64,000 nt of DNA from Paenibacillus oleatilyticus (GCF_018998565.1 NZ_JAHNZO010000018.1:1-64000), one strand, 5' to 3'; numbered from the stretch's first letter, positions 26,252 to 35,217 are shown. A program made the numbers and translations. Notes: generated by a model from the letters alone, not told the origin.

Positions 26252-27280
26252 TTGAAAGATATCAATAGGGTTAAGATCGCCATTGTTGACAGCGGGATCG
26301 ATACGACCAACGACTCGCTCATGCAGCGTGTCGCTGGCGGGATTTCCATATGGAAATCCGAAGAAGGCTTCAAGGAATCCGCGGACTTCGCCGACCTGCA
26401 CGGTCACGGCACGTATTGTGCCTCGGTCATTAAGCGGATGGCACCGGATGCTCTTTTTTTTGTAGTTAAAGTCTTGGACCAATATGCTCGTACGAGCTCT
26501 CCCGCCTTGATCGAATCGCTGCGTTATCTTCTTGAAACAGACGTTAAGCTTATCAATATCAGCGCCGCCACAACCGAGGACCGGTACAAAAGAGAGTTAA
26601 GCGAAATCTGCAAGAAACTGGCTGATCGAGGAAAAATCGCAGTCAGCTCTCTTGCCAACGCGAAAGCCTCAAGTTACCCGGCTTCGTTTCCTTCGGTAAT
26701 CGGCGTGCAAGGCATACCCATGCCATCTCTTCACCATTACTGGTATAATCCGCACCGGGAAATTCAATGTGCAGCCGACTCCACACCTGTTGGGGTCAGA
26801 GCAATCGATGGCTCCTTTGCCATGTTCGGAGGCAACAGCAAAGCCGCTGCTTTGTTTACCGGGATCATCTGCCGTAAGCTGCAACAAGTCAAGACACATT
26901 CTCATTTGGAATTGGCGACCATTCTTGAGTGCCAGGCGGAACGTGTTCAGTGGACCGAGGACGACATTGCCCTTGCTTCTCAGGACCATGACTGCAACCA
27001 TCCGGGTAAACATGCCGGCAAACACGAATTAAGCCAACTTGCAAACATTTTGGCCAAGCATCTGGCTATTTCGCCGGAAAGAATGCAGCACCTTTATCAA
27101 TCTCGGCTTTATTCCCCTGCCATCGGATTGGCGCCTTGGCATGTCCATCCGATTTTGAAGGAAGCCGAAACCGTCTTTCAAACTCGGCTGGATTATGAAG
27201 CGATCAGTCTTCATACCTTTCGTTCCATCTACTCTTTGCTTGATTTTATCTTGAAAGAGAAAGGGGTGCAAAAGTCATGA
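26252..27280 (+). CDS. Cytoplasmic subtilisin-like (S8) protease of the RiPP cluster
   Basis: This S8-family protease keeps the triad Asp13 (IAIVDSGID), His52 (LHGHGTYCAS) and Ser196 (GGNSKAAA, in place of the usual GTSMAAP). It has no signal peptide, so it would act inside the cell, and carries about 110 extra helical residues after the catalytic domain. I prefer the TTG at 26252 with GAGGTG six bases ahead, giving 342 residues; an upstream GTG at 26231 has no ribosome binding site. Its most likely job is removing the precursor leader, as the S8 protease QhpE does in quinohemoprotein maturation. It overlaps the ABC exporter start (ATGA). Confidence 0.88.
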   Translation: MKDINRVKIAIVDSGIDTTNDSLMQRVAGGISIWKSEEGFKESADFADLHGHGTYCASVIKRMAPDALFFVVKVLDQYARTSSPALIESLRYLLETDVKLINISAATTEDRYKRELSEICKKLADRGKIAVSSLANAKASSYPASFPSVIGVQGIPMPSLHHYWYNPHREIQCAADSTPVGVRAIDGSFAMFGGNSKAAALFTGIICRKLQQVKTHSHLELATILECQAERVQWTEDDIALASQDHDCNHPGKHAGKHELSQLANILAKHLAISPERMQHLYQSRLYSPAIGLAPWHVHPILKEAETVFQTRLDYEAISLHTFRSIYSLLDFILKEKGVQKS

Positions 27281-29010
27281 GCACTTACAAGTATGCAATC
27301 CCGTTTTTCAAGATGATATTCAAATACAAGAAGCAGCATTTCATTGCGGCATTTTTCATGCTTTGCAGTGCGGCGTCGATGATCATCCTTCCCCTTTTGA
27401 CGATGCGTCTGATTGATGAGGCGATCAGGGGAGGAGATACGGGCCTGCTGTTTCGCTACATCATCATCTATCTGATGCTTATCATCCTGCAGGCTGGCTG
27501 CAAGGTGGTTTCGGACTATATGTACTCGTTTATCGGGAAACGTTTTGTGTTTGACATGCGCTACAAAATCATTCGCCATCTTCAGAAGCTTTCAGGCCGA
27601 TACTATTCGCATGCCAAACCCGGCGAGCTGCTTGCCGTGGTGAATGACGACGTGGCGACGGTTGAGGATTTATCGACATCCATCGTTTTTCAAACCATTT
27701 CCGATATCCTGATGTCGCTCGGCATGCTGATTTTTTTATTCTATCTGCAGCCTGACTTGCTGGTGCTGTCTCTAGCCTTGCAGCCGCTTCTTTTTTTGAT
27801 TCAATCCCGATTTAACAAAATCATCTCGAAAACTTCGGTAGAGCTTCGGAATCAGTTTGGAGCTTATATGTCGGTTGTCCAGGAATTTCTAGCATCTGTG
27901 ATGCATTATTCCATCCTGAATGCGAACAAACACTTCTTTCGAAGGTACATTCCGATTTCCAAGTCATTCATGCGGTCCGGTATAAAGTTTGACACGATCT
28001 TTTCTTTGAATATGAACGGATCGAATCTTTTCAGCGGGTTAACCACACTCCTCATCTTCGGTTACGGCGGTTATCATGTCATCTACGGAACACTCACGCT
28101 GGGCGGTTTGATTGCCTTTAACCAGTATTCGCAAAGGCTTCTCTCCCCGATTATTCGTATCGTTCAGTTGAATGTAAAGCTCAAGCAATCGATGGTTTCT
28201 GTTGAACGCATTTTCCGATTGCTTGATACGCCCGTAGAGATTTCGCAAAATAATAAAGCGTACAAGCCGGAAAAAATACAAGGTTTGATTGAATTTAAGC
28301 ATACGCAATTTTCTTACGACGAAAACAAAGCTTTTATAGATGATATAAATCTGGTATTCGAGGAAGGGAAAGTAACGGCCATCGTTGGCGAGAGCGGAGC
28401 GGGCAAGTCCACGCTGGTCCATCTCCTGCTTCGGCTTTGGGATATTCACGGCGGAGAAATAAAACTGGATGGAAGAAAAATTCAAGAGTATAATTTGAAA
28501 TATATGAGAAAAAACATAAATGTTGTATCGCAAGATATTTTTTTGTTTCATGATACCATTAGAAACAACCTTCTGCTTTCCAACGACAGCTTATCGGTAG
28601 AGAAAATGCGAGAAGCCGCTAAAAAGGCGGGGATCGATGATTTCATCATGGCTTTGCCGGATCAGTACGATACGGTTGTAGGCGAAAGGGGCATTATGCT
28701 GTCCGGTGGTCAAAAGCAACGGATCGCCATTGCTCGTGCTTTGCTAAAAGATGCACCCATTATTGTTTTTGACGAAGCGACCTCTTCCTTGGATGCGACG
28801 ACGGAACATTATGTAAGCGAACAGCTCCAAACCTGTTTCATGCATAAAACCGTCGTCGTGATCGCCCATCGGCTTTCCACCGTCGAGCGTGCAGACAAGG
28901 TTTATGTCATGAAAGAAGGCAGGGTCGTCGAAGCCGGAACCCATCATGAGCTGCTTGCCAATCGAGCTTATTATTATCGCCTCTATGCTCATCACGCCGT
29001 GACGCACTAA
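27277..29010 (+). CDS. ABC exporter of the RiPP cluster
   Basis: This 577-residue fused exporter has a six-helix membrane domain (about 1-310) and an ATPase with GESGAGKST, LSGGQKQR, a Walker B with Glu (IIVFDEATSSLD) and IAHRLST. All ATPase motifs are intact, so it works as a homodimer. It lacks the C39 peptidase domain found on many bacteriocin exporters, consistent with leader removal by the separate S8 protease. Its ATG overlaps the protease stop by four bases. It most likely secretes the mature peptide. Confidence 0.9.
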   Translation: MSTYKYAIPFFKMIFKYKKQHFIAAFFMLCSAASMIILPLLTMRLIDEAIRGGDTGLLFRYIIIYLMLIILQAGCKVVSDYMYSFIGKRFVFDMRYKIIRHLQKLSGRYYSHAKPGELLAVVNDDVATVEDLSTSIVFQTISDILMSLGMLIFLFYLQPDLLVLSLALQPLLFLIQSRFNKIISKTSVELRNQFGAYMSVVQEFLASVMHYSILNANKHFFRRYIPISKSFMRSGIKFDTIFSLNMNGSNLFSGLTTLLIFGYGGYHVIYGTLTLGGLIAFNQYSQRLLSPIIRIVQLNVKLKQSMVSVERIFRLLDTPVEISQNNKAYKPEKIQGLIEFKHTQFSYDENKAFIDDINLVFEEGKVTAIVGESGAGKSTLVHLLLRLWDIHGGEIKLDGRKIQEYNLKYMRKNINVVSQDIFLFHDTIRNNLLLSNDSLSVEKMREAAKKAGIDDFIMALPDQYDTVVGERGIMLSGGQKQRIAIARALLKDAPIIVFDEATSSLDATTEHYVSEQLQTCFMHKTVVVIAHRLSTVERADKVYVMKEGRVVEAGTHHELLANRAYYYRLYAHHAVTH

Positions 29011-29060
29011 ACCGTACGGATTCCGCGCTCGCTTGAAATTTATGATTTGGGAGGAATGAC

Positions 29061-29747
29061 ATGATCATCTTGGAAACCATTGAGCTTTCCAAAACCTACG
29101 GTACCGGGGAGAACCCCGTCCATGCCTTGGCTAACGTCAGCTTTCAGATTCACAAAGGCGAATTTGTGACCATCGTCGGCCCGAGCGGCTCAGGCAAAAG
29201 CACATTGCTTCATATGCTGGGCGGATTGGATGTGCCTACAAAAGGAAAGGTGATTATAAACGGGACGGATATGTATGCATTACCCGAGCACGAGCTTTCC
29301 TTATTTCGGAGGCGTGAACTTGGTTTTATTTTCCAATCCTTCAACCTGATACCGATCTTGACAGCAGAAGAAAACATTTGTTTGCCGGTTCTCCTGGACG
29401 GTCTGAATATAGAAACGGCTTATTTGGACCATCTTCTGAGACTCCTTGATCTTCAAGACAGGCGGGGACACTTGCCCAACGAATTATCGGGCGGCCAGCA
29501 GCAGCGCGTCGCCATCGCGCGTGCGCTTGCCAACAAGCCTTCCATTATTTTAGCTGACGAGCCAACCGGAAATCTGGATTCCAAAAATCGTTTGCAGGTG
29601 CTTGAGCTTCTGAAATCCTCCATTCGCAGTTTTGATCAAACCTTGGTATTAATAACCCATGATCCCGAAGTGGCCGATCATGCCGACCGGATCATCAAGA
29701 TCGAAGACGGCGTTATTACCAATGATGTAAAGACGGTGAACGTATGA
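29061..29747 (+). CDS. MacB/LolD-like ABC ATPase
   Basis: This 228-residue stand-alone ATPase of the MacB/LolD/FtsE group has GPSGSGKST, the Q-loop [27 protein letters not shown] and ITHD. Such ATPases energise FtsX-type permeases by mechanotransmission rather than moving solutes through a channel. It overlaps the permease gene by four bases (ATGA). In a peptide-antibiotic cluster this pair usually gives producer self-protection. Confidence 0.93.
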   Translation: MIILETIELSKTYGTGENPVHALANVSFQIHKGEFVTIVGPSGSGKSTLLHMLGGLDVPTKGKVIINGTDMYALPEHELSLFRRRELGFIFQSFNLIPILTAEENICLPVLLDGLNIETAYLDHLLRLLDLQDRRGHLPNELSGGQQQRVAIARALANKPSIILADEPTGNLDSKNRLQVLELLKSSIRSFDQTLVLITHDPEVADHADRIIKIEDGVITNDVKTVNV

Positions 29748-32245
29748 AGCGTTTTTCTCAGATCATTCCCCGATATATGTTGAAGCATTGGAAAAGGACG
29801 ATTATGGGGGCCATCGGCATTGTTCTTGCCGTTACTTTGCTCGCTTCGTTGGGCCAGGTTGGGGAAAATATTCAATATACCCGCCTTCAACAGGCAAAGA
29901 TGGATAGCGGCGATCATTATGCGACTATGCGGGCTGTGCCGCTTCCTCGTCGCGAGGAAATCCGGAATGATCGGCGGGTGCAGGCAGCAGGCTCCAGTTT
30001 GCCGTTAGGTTTATACGCCATCCCGGAGAAAAACATAACCATTTCTTTGGAGGGTTACGACCGGGAAGCCATCGATATGTCTCACTTGCAGCTTACCCAA
30101 GGCACATTGCCCGCTGGCCCCAATGAATTGGCGCTGGAGGCTTGGGTCGCCGAGACCTTGGGCCTTTCTGTGGGGGAATCCATTCCCATAGATTTTGAAC
30201 ACTCGGCGTGGACCGACGACGGGGAAATCCGCTCCCATAAGGGAAGGCATACCTTCGTGCTCAGTGGAATATTACCTGATCTCCCGGTATCCAAGTTAAC
30301 CGCTAATTCCTTGGGCTTGGTCAGTCCAGAGGCCGTGCAAACGATTCTTCCTGCCGACTTGATTAGCTCTGTTTTGTTCATTCGCACCGCCGAAGGATTG
30401 CCTATTCGCCAAACCGTTCAACAGCTCCAAGCCGAATATTCCATTCCCGACAGCAGCATCACCGTGAATGAAGGGGTTCTAAGTGTGCTGGAGGATTCCG
30501 GCCTTTCGAATGCTTCCATCTGGATTCCCGGCTTGCTTGTGGTCATCGCTTCTACAGCAATCATTTATAATATCTTTTCGATTTCCGTGGTGGAACGAAT
30601 GAAGCAATTTGGTATGCTCCGGGCCATCGGAGCAACGAAACGGCAAATTAGCTTCATCGTGTTAGGAGAGGCCGGATGGCTATGTTTGATGTCCATCCCC
30701 ATCGGCTTGCTGCTGGGAGCATTGATTTCGGCCTTGCTGACTAAATTCGTTGGCGTATTCGCAGAAGGCGGCTTGGAGTCGACGAAGATTTCGGTTCGCG
30801 TACTGATCGTGTCCGCCTTGATCAGCGGCTTATCCGTATTCCTATCCGCCCTTCAGCCCGCACGGATGGCCGGGAAGGTCACGCCGCTGGCAGCCATTTT
30901 ATCTCTGGACACCAACGCTCCCAAAAGGATCAGCCGGAAACGGCTCAGCCCCGTCGTCATGCAGCGGTTATTTGGCGCGGCCGGCAAGCTGGCCTACTTC
31001 AACCTGAAGCGTAATCGCAGGAAAACCAATGCTTCGGTCTTCTCCTTGACCCTTGGTCTGGTGTTGATGATTGTATTCGGCAATCTGGTTGCCCGTATTG
31101 AACCGACGACCAAGGTCGGCGATGCGGTGAAGAGCGAATTTATGATTCGTTCCGAGGCCGCGAGCGGAGGCTTCAACGACAACATCCTTCAAACGGTAAG
31201 GGCTATTCCCGGCGTCACTGACATTCTGGAAACCCAATACTCCCAACAGATCGCGGTATCCGGAACGGATGAAAAGCTGCCGCCGTCATTAAAAGCGATC
31301 GCTGCCGGTATATACAAGCAAAAGCCTGATCCCGAAACAGGACGCTATTACGTGCCTTCCCAGTTATACGGGTATACGGACGACGCTATTCGTCTGCTGG
31401 AAAGGGAACTTGATTCGGCACAAATCGAATCATTTCTAAACCGGCAGGAGCCTTCTGTCATTGTCGCGGAGAACATTCCCGGAATCGATGCCAAATCAGG
31501 AGTGAAAGCCGGGGATGAAGTTGAAATTCAGACCACGCAAAAAAAAGGGGATGAAATCAAATACGGGCCTGTCTACCGGTTCAAGGTGGCGGCGGTCGTC
31601 AAGGATTTTCCGCTTGAAGCCAAAGACACAACAATTGGTTTTCGGCTGATTACAAAACAGGGGTTGTACCAGAAAATAACAGGGTCCAAAACATTCCAAC
31701 GTATAGATATACGAATCGACAAGGAAGCAAATCAAGAAAAAATTGCGGAAACTTTGAAGAAAATTGCCGCCGCATCCCCTTCCGGCATGCTTTTCTCTTA
31801 TCTGGACGAGCTAAAGAAGATCGCTGATTTCAAGATGCGCATTCTCTTTCTCGGCTACAGCCTGGTAGCGATCATCATGCTCATTAGTTTGATGAATATC
31901 GTCAATACCGTTTATTCGAATTTTCTCTTGCGAATCCGGGAATTCGGCACATTGCGTGCCATTGGCATGACGCGGCGGCAGCTTGTTCGGATGACCCGAG
32001 TAGAAGGTTTGTATTACGGGGTGCTTTCAACACTCCTCGCTATTGCTGCAGGTCTGATTCTATCCTGGGTATTCCATAGCTTTCTAATTCAAGAGATGAC
32101 CTATTTGACAGCCTGGGCGGTTCCCTGGACGCTGCTTGCGGCTGCCGGCATTGGAGGTATATTCTTGGGAGTAGCGGCCACGATGGTCCCGGCCCGAAAA
32201 ATCGCGTCGCTTGGCATTATCGATTCGATACGTTCTCTGGAGTAA
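29744..32245 (+). CDS. FtsX/MacB-like ABC permease, probable immunity
   Basis: This 833-residue permease has two FtsX domains. The first ends with three helices around residues 255-385 (VVERMKQFGMLRAIGATKRQI) and the second near the C-terminus (residues about 705-830; REFGTLRAIGMTRRQL). Large extracytoplasmic regions lie between helices. The conserved LRAIG coupling segments contact the partner ATPase. As the last gene of the cluster with a MacB-like ATPase, it probably expels or displaces the RiPP from the membrane of the producer, though helper export is also possible. Confidence 0.88.
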   Translation: MKRFSQIIPRYMLKHWKRTIMGAIGIVLAVTLLASLGQVGENIQYTRLQQAKMDSGDHYATMRAVPLPRREEIRNDRRVQAAGSSLPLGLYAIPEKNITISLEGYDREAIDMSHLQLTQGTLPAGPNELALEAWVAETLGLSVGESIPIDFEHSAWTDDGEIRSHKGRHTFVLSGILPDLPVSKLTANSLGLVSPEAVQTILPADLISSVLFIRTAEGLPIRQTVQQLQAEYSIPDSSITVNEGVLSVLEDSGLSNASIWIPGLLVVIASTAIIYNIFSISVVERMKQFGMLRAIGATKRQISFIVLGEAGWLCLMSIPIGLLLGALISALLTKFVGVFAEGGLESTKISVRVLIVSALISGLSVFLSALQPARMAGKVTPLAAILSLDTNAPKRISRKRLSPVVMQRLFGAAGKLAYFNLKRNRRKTNASVFSLTLGLVLMIVFGNLVARIEPTTKVGDAVKSEFMIRSEAASGGFNDNILQTVRAIPGVTDILETQYSQQIAVSGTDEKLPPSLKAIAAGIYKQKPDPETGRYYVPSQLYGYTDDAIRLLERELDSAQIESFLNRQEPSVIVAENIPGIDAKSGVKAGDEVEIQTTQKKGDEIKYGPVYRFKVAAVVKDFPLEAKDTTIGFRLITKQGLYQKITGSKTFQRIDIRIDKEANQEKIAETLKKIAAASPSGMLFSYLDELKKIADFKMRILFLGYSLVAIIMLISLMNIVNTVYSNFLLRIREFGTLRAIGMTRRQLVRMTRVEGLYYGVLSTLLAIAAGLILSWVFHSFLIQEMTYLTAWAVPWTLLAAAGIGGIFLGVAATMVPARKIASLGIIDSIRSLE

Positions 32246-32322
32246 AGCGCGGCGAGCGGATGCTCTCAGGAAACAAGGAAAGCCGCTTTGTCAAAATGTT
32301 CTATGATAAAGGCCTCCGTTCC

Positions 32323-32813
32323 CTAAAAAGCATCAGATGCAAAAGCTCGCCCCGGGCCTTCGGGAGCGAGCTTTTGTATGCTTTGTACGTCCGCTGCGCT
32401 GCTAATACGAGTCTCTTCCCCGGTCGGCTGGTAGAAGCAGTGCTTCTTGTACCGAGCCACAAGCGGCTGGTTATACCATTTCGGCGGACAATCGCCCTGC
32501 GGCCGAAAATACCACAGACTGAACTTGGCCGGCCATTGCCGTTCGCCGTTTATGGTCCGGCGCGCCAAGCGTCTCTCCCGGTCCCTGGGTTCCAGATAAA
32601 AGTACCCGTGGATGACGGCTTCAATCGCATGCGGCTGATAAATCATTTGCGGAATCGTACGCAGCCCTTTTAAGTCCGAGCAATTTGCGCGAATCCGGTT
32701 GATTCCTACATTGCCGACCAGGATCATCCCTTTTTCCCCTTCTCCCTCCGCTTCCGCGTGGAGCAGTCGGGCCAGCAAATCGACATCTTGCTGTCTGGCT
32801 TGACAACGGCCAT
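32323..32813 (-). pseudogene. cwlJ: cwlJ-like cell-wall hydrolase gene with frameshift
   Basis: The frame from 32778 translates to a SleB/CwlJ hydrolase (LLARLLHAEAEGEG, ILVGNVGINRIRANC, WPAKFSLWYFRP, WYNQPLVARYKKHCF). CwlJ degrades spore cortex during germination. The normal N-terminus MAVVKPDS is present upstream (ATG at 32813, with GAGGTGA before it) but in another frame; one base is missing around 32785-32790. The C-terminal end also diverges after QPTGEE and runs through a terminator hairpin, suggesting a second shift. It is probably a decayed gene; a sequencing error or an unusual TTG start at 32778 are alternatives. Confidence 0.75.
32340..32376. terminator. Bidirectional terminator at the end of the RiPP cluster
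   Basis: CAAAAGCTCGC (32340-32350) pairs with GCGAGCTTTTG (32366-32376), with an inner CCCG/CGGG pair, and T-rich arms in both directions. It marks the right border of the cluster. Confidence 0.7.
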
Positions 32814-32887
32814 AATGTCACCTCTGTAATCGTTATGATACTTACAGAGTATTGCTGCACCTGCCCATTAGTGACTATCGCCAAAGA

Positions 32888-32924
32888 AAAACCCGACCGG
32901 AGCTTTCAACTCCTGTCGGGTTTA
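32888..32924 (-). terminator. Terminator after the ribosomal protection gene
   Basis: On the minus strand AAACCCGACAGGAG pairs with CTCCGGTCGGGTTT and is followed by TTCTTT, directly after the resistance gene stop. It has an A-rich left arm so could work both ways. Confidence 0.8.
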
Positions 32925-32933
32925 GCACTAGCC

Positions 32934-34913
32934 TTAATAAGCGCGCAGAACGTGAAGCAAATATTCATTCCGGTTTAACGGATTGTAATCGGTCCGCGCT
33001 CTTGTCGGCACGTCGCCATGCATTCTTACGAATCCGGCCGGTTCGACGAGCATAAAGCCTTCCCCTTGGGTGAACGCATGCACGCTTCTCTTGAAGCTCT
33101 CCGTTGCGGCTACAGGAATGGTACCTGTTATAAGACACATATCGTTATGGATAGCCGTATCGTGCATCACCGCTTGGATCGCGGATAATTTGTAGGTCGC
33201 TTTGCTCATCATAGCGGCGGGCACCGTTAACTCGAATGCATGAATAGGCTCATAAACATGCGTACCCGCCTGCGCCAGCGCCTCCATCAAGACAAGAGGA
33301 GCCAGCTTTCTAAAGTCGCCCGCTGTCGATATCGGACTGAAGTATCCGGTATGAGTCAAGGTCACGACGATATCGGTAACCTCCCAGCCGTACAGCCCTT
33401 GTTTCAAGGTTTGGTGGACCGTCTCCTTAATGGCTTTGTGAAAGGGCAGCGGCAGCGAGCCCAATTCAACCTCCAGAGCGTAGGCGACTCCGCTTCCGGG
33501 CAAGCCGGGCTCGACTCTAAACCCCACGGTCGCATAAAAAGGATTATCGCCCTCCGCGATGATCTCCAGCGCCTGACCCGTTCCAGCCGGTTTTTCCAAG
33601 CAAACCGTTCTAGTCTCCGAAAACCTGACTTCCAAATCATACTGTTCCTTCAAGGCCGCTTCGATCACTTCTTTTTGCACTTCGCCGAAAATACGGATAT
33701 AAAGCTCTTGATGAACATCATTTTTCAGCACTTGGATTAACGGATCTTCCTCCGACAGGCTGATAAGAGCCTTGTACAGCAGGTGGTCCTTGCTTGGCTC
33801 CGTCGCTTCGATTCGCGTCTCCATTTGGGGAACTGCGAAGCTGAAATGCTTGATTAGATCGGAGTGCTCACCGACGACATCCCCGATCCGGACGTCTTCC
33901 AGCCCCCATACTTTGCCTAAATCCCCCGACGTTACCTTGGCGGCAGGAACAGCCTTTCCGTTAATCAAAGCGTAGAGCTTTTTGATTTTGCAGGTGCGCG
34001 CTTCGACTTCGCCCTGCCCGTTTTTCTGCTGCAGTTTCACTTGTTCTCTCAGGTTTAAGCTGCCCGAGAACAGTCTGACATAGGCGATTTTTTCGCCGGA
34101 CGGTTCTTTTTCGAGCTTAAATACGACCCCCGACAACGGCTCTCCCTCGGCGTGTTCATTCACCGGAAACCATTGGGCCACACCAGCGAGCAGGCCGGAC
34201 ACGCCCACGCCCGTCATAGCGGACCCGAAATAAACCGGGTAGATGTTCGCTTGCCTTACTTGCTTTCCGAATGCCTCTTTCACTTGCTCTGCCGTCACGG
34301 CCTCGCCGTTTACATAAGCTTCCAGCACCTGCTCGTCATGCGCTGCCGCAAGCTCGATGCATCGTTCCATAAAATCGGGGTCCGCAGCCCAATCGAAACG
34401 GGATTCAACAACGGACGCCTGCTTCGTACCTGCATGTTCAACCTGACACAGAGGAAACGCATTCGGTGTCAGCTTTTCACGGATTTGTTCAATCACCATG
34501 TCGGATTGCGCGCCCAGACGATCAATTTTGTTCACGAACAAGATCGTGGGAAGTCCCATTTTCTTCAGGACGGAAAACAGAATTTTGGTCTGCGCCTGCA
34601 CGCCTTCCACAGCCGAAACAACCAGTATAACGCCGTCCAGTACACTCAGCGACCGCTCCACTTCCGCGATAAAATCCGCATGGCCCGGCGTATCGATCAA
34701 ATTCACTTTTAACCCATGGAGATCAAAAGAAACGACAGATGCTTTAATCGTGATGCCTCTTTTCCGTTCCAATTCCATGGCATCCATCTGCGTATTTCCT
34801 TGATCTACCCTACCCAGCTCGTCAATAACATCCGTATCATATAAGATACGCTCAGCCAGACTTGTCTTTCCAGCGTCGACGTGCGCCAGAATCCCTATAT
34901 TCATAGTATGCAT
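32934..34913 (-). CDS. Tetracycline ribosomal protection protein (Otr(A)/TetB(P)-like)
   Basis: This 659-residue EF-G-like translational GTPase has G-motifs AHVDAGKTS (G1), GITIKA (G2), DTPGHADF (G3) and NKIDRLGA (G4), then EF-G domains II-V. The length is typical of TetM/OtrA/TetB(P)-type proteins, shorter than EF-G, and the C-terminal tip segment NPLNRNEYLLHVLRAY resembles that of resistance proteins. Such proteins remove tetracycline from the ribosome. Divergently transcribed next to it is a Tet(L)-like efflux pump, which supports the drug assignment. A short overlapping reading frame with a strong ribosome binding site precedes it. Confidence 0.88.
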   Translation of the reverse strand: MHTMNIGILAHVDAGKTSLAERILYDTDVIDELGRVDQGNTQMDAMELERKRGITIKASVVSFDLHGLKVNLIDTPGHADFIAEVERSLSVLDGVILVVSAVEGVQAQTKILFSVLKKMGLPTILFVNKIDRLGAQSDMVIEQIREKLTPNAFPLCQVEHAGTKQASVVESRFDWAADPDFMERCIELAAAHDEQVLEAYVNGEAVTAEQVKEAFGKQVRQANIYPVYFGSAMTGVGVSGLLAGVAQWFPVNEHAEGEPLSGVVFKLEKEPSGEKIAYVRLFSGSLNLREQVKLQQKNGQGEVEARTCKIKKLYALINGKAVPAAKVTSGDLGKVWGLEDVRIGDVVGEHSDLIKHFSFAVPQMETRIEATEPSKDHLLYKALISLSEEDPLIQVLKNDVHQELYIRIFGEVQKEVIEAALKEQYDLEVRFSETRTVCLEKPAGTGQALEIIAEGDNPFYATVGFRVEPGLPGSGVAYALEVELGSLPLPFHKAIKETVHQTLKQGLYGWEVTDIVVTLTHTGYFSPISTAGDFRKLAPLVLMEALAQAGTHVYEPIHAFELTVPAAMMSKATYKLSAIQAVMHDTAIHNDMCLITGTIPVAATESFKRSVHAFTQGEGFMLVEPAGFVRMHGDVPTRARTDYNPLNRNEYLLHVLRAY

Positions 34914-34941
34914 GCGTTAAAATCCTCTTTTCTCCGTTCAT
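34852..34941 (-). CDS. Possible upstream ORF overlapping the ribosomal protection gene
   Basis: A 29-codon frame starts at an ATG with AAAGGAG seven bases ahead, a better site than that of the resistance gene itself, and overlaps the resistance gene start in another frame. Translation of this uORF could tune expression of the GTPase, as leader peptides do for other ribosome-targeting resistance genes. No homology is claimed; it may be incidental. Confidence 0.35.
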   Translation of the reverse strand: MNGEKRILTHAYYEYRDSGARRRWKDKSG

Positions 34942-35041
34942 ATTATTCTCCTTTCGAATGTGGTTAAGTTGCCGCATTCCGATCACTCCAATCTATTGTA
35001 TTAACCCCAGTATATACGGATTTTACGGATTATTCCAATGA

Positions 35042-35059
35042 AATGACGCTTACGTCATT
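35042..35059. promoter_or_regulatory. Palindromic operator over the tet efflux promoter
   Basis: AATGACG-CTTA-CGTCATT is a perfect 7-4-7 palindrome covering the -35 region (about 35050-35055) of the promoter whose -10 lies at 35073. A dimeric repressor or activator is expected; none is encoded nearby. Confidence 0.5.
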
Positions 35060-35078
35060 CGAGCGGTTATGATATAAT
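35050..35078 (+). promoter_or_regulatory. Promoter of the tet leader and efflux gene
   Basis: A perfect -10 TATAAT (35073-35078) carries an extended TGa motif. The -35 TTACGT is weak and lies 17 bases upstream inside a palindrome. Confidence 0.65.
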
Positions 35079-35127
35079 TGGATTGGTTTATTTTCTCATT
35101 TTTACTAATTTGGAGGCGTAGCATATC

Positions 35128-35190
35128 ATGCGGCAAAACAATTTCGCAAGGGTACAACATTTAGGGGAAGGCGCATCATTGACCCTATAA
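35128..35190 (+). CDS. Tetracycline efflux leader peptide
   Basis: A 20-codon ORF with GGAGG upstream encodes MRQNNFARVQHLGEGASLTL. It closely resembles, from memory, the tet(L)/tet(K) leader peptide ([20 protein letters not shown]), sharing RVQ, EG and SLTL. In those systems tetracycline-slowed ribosomes on the leader change RNA folding or allow re-initiation at the pump gene. Here AGGGGAA (35163-35169) can pair with TTCCCCT (35198-35204), competing with the hairpin that hides the pump ribosome binding site. Confidence 0.9.
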   Translation: MRQNNFARVQHLGEGASLTL

Positions 35191-35199
35191 ACTGCGATT

Positions 35200-35217
35200 C
35201 CCCTTCCTTTAAAGGGG
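35200..35217 (+). promoter_or_regulatory. Attenuator hairpin hiding the efflux gene Shine-Dalgarno
   Basis: CCCCTT (35200-35205) pairs with AAGGGG (35212-35217), which is the ribosome binding site of the pump gene. The alternative pairing of TTCCCCT with AGGGGAA in the leader ORF would free it. Confidence 0.7.

Noticed and set aside
27277..29010. The RiPP exporter as a C39 peptidase-containing transporter
   Set aside because: There is no N-terminal peptidase domain; the protein begins directly with the membrane domain.
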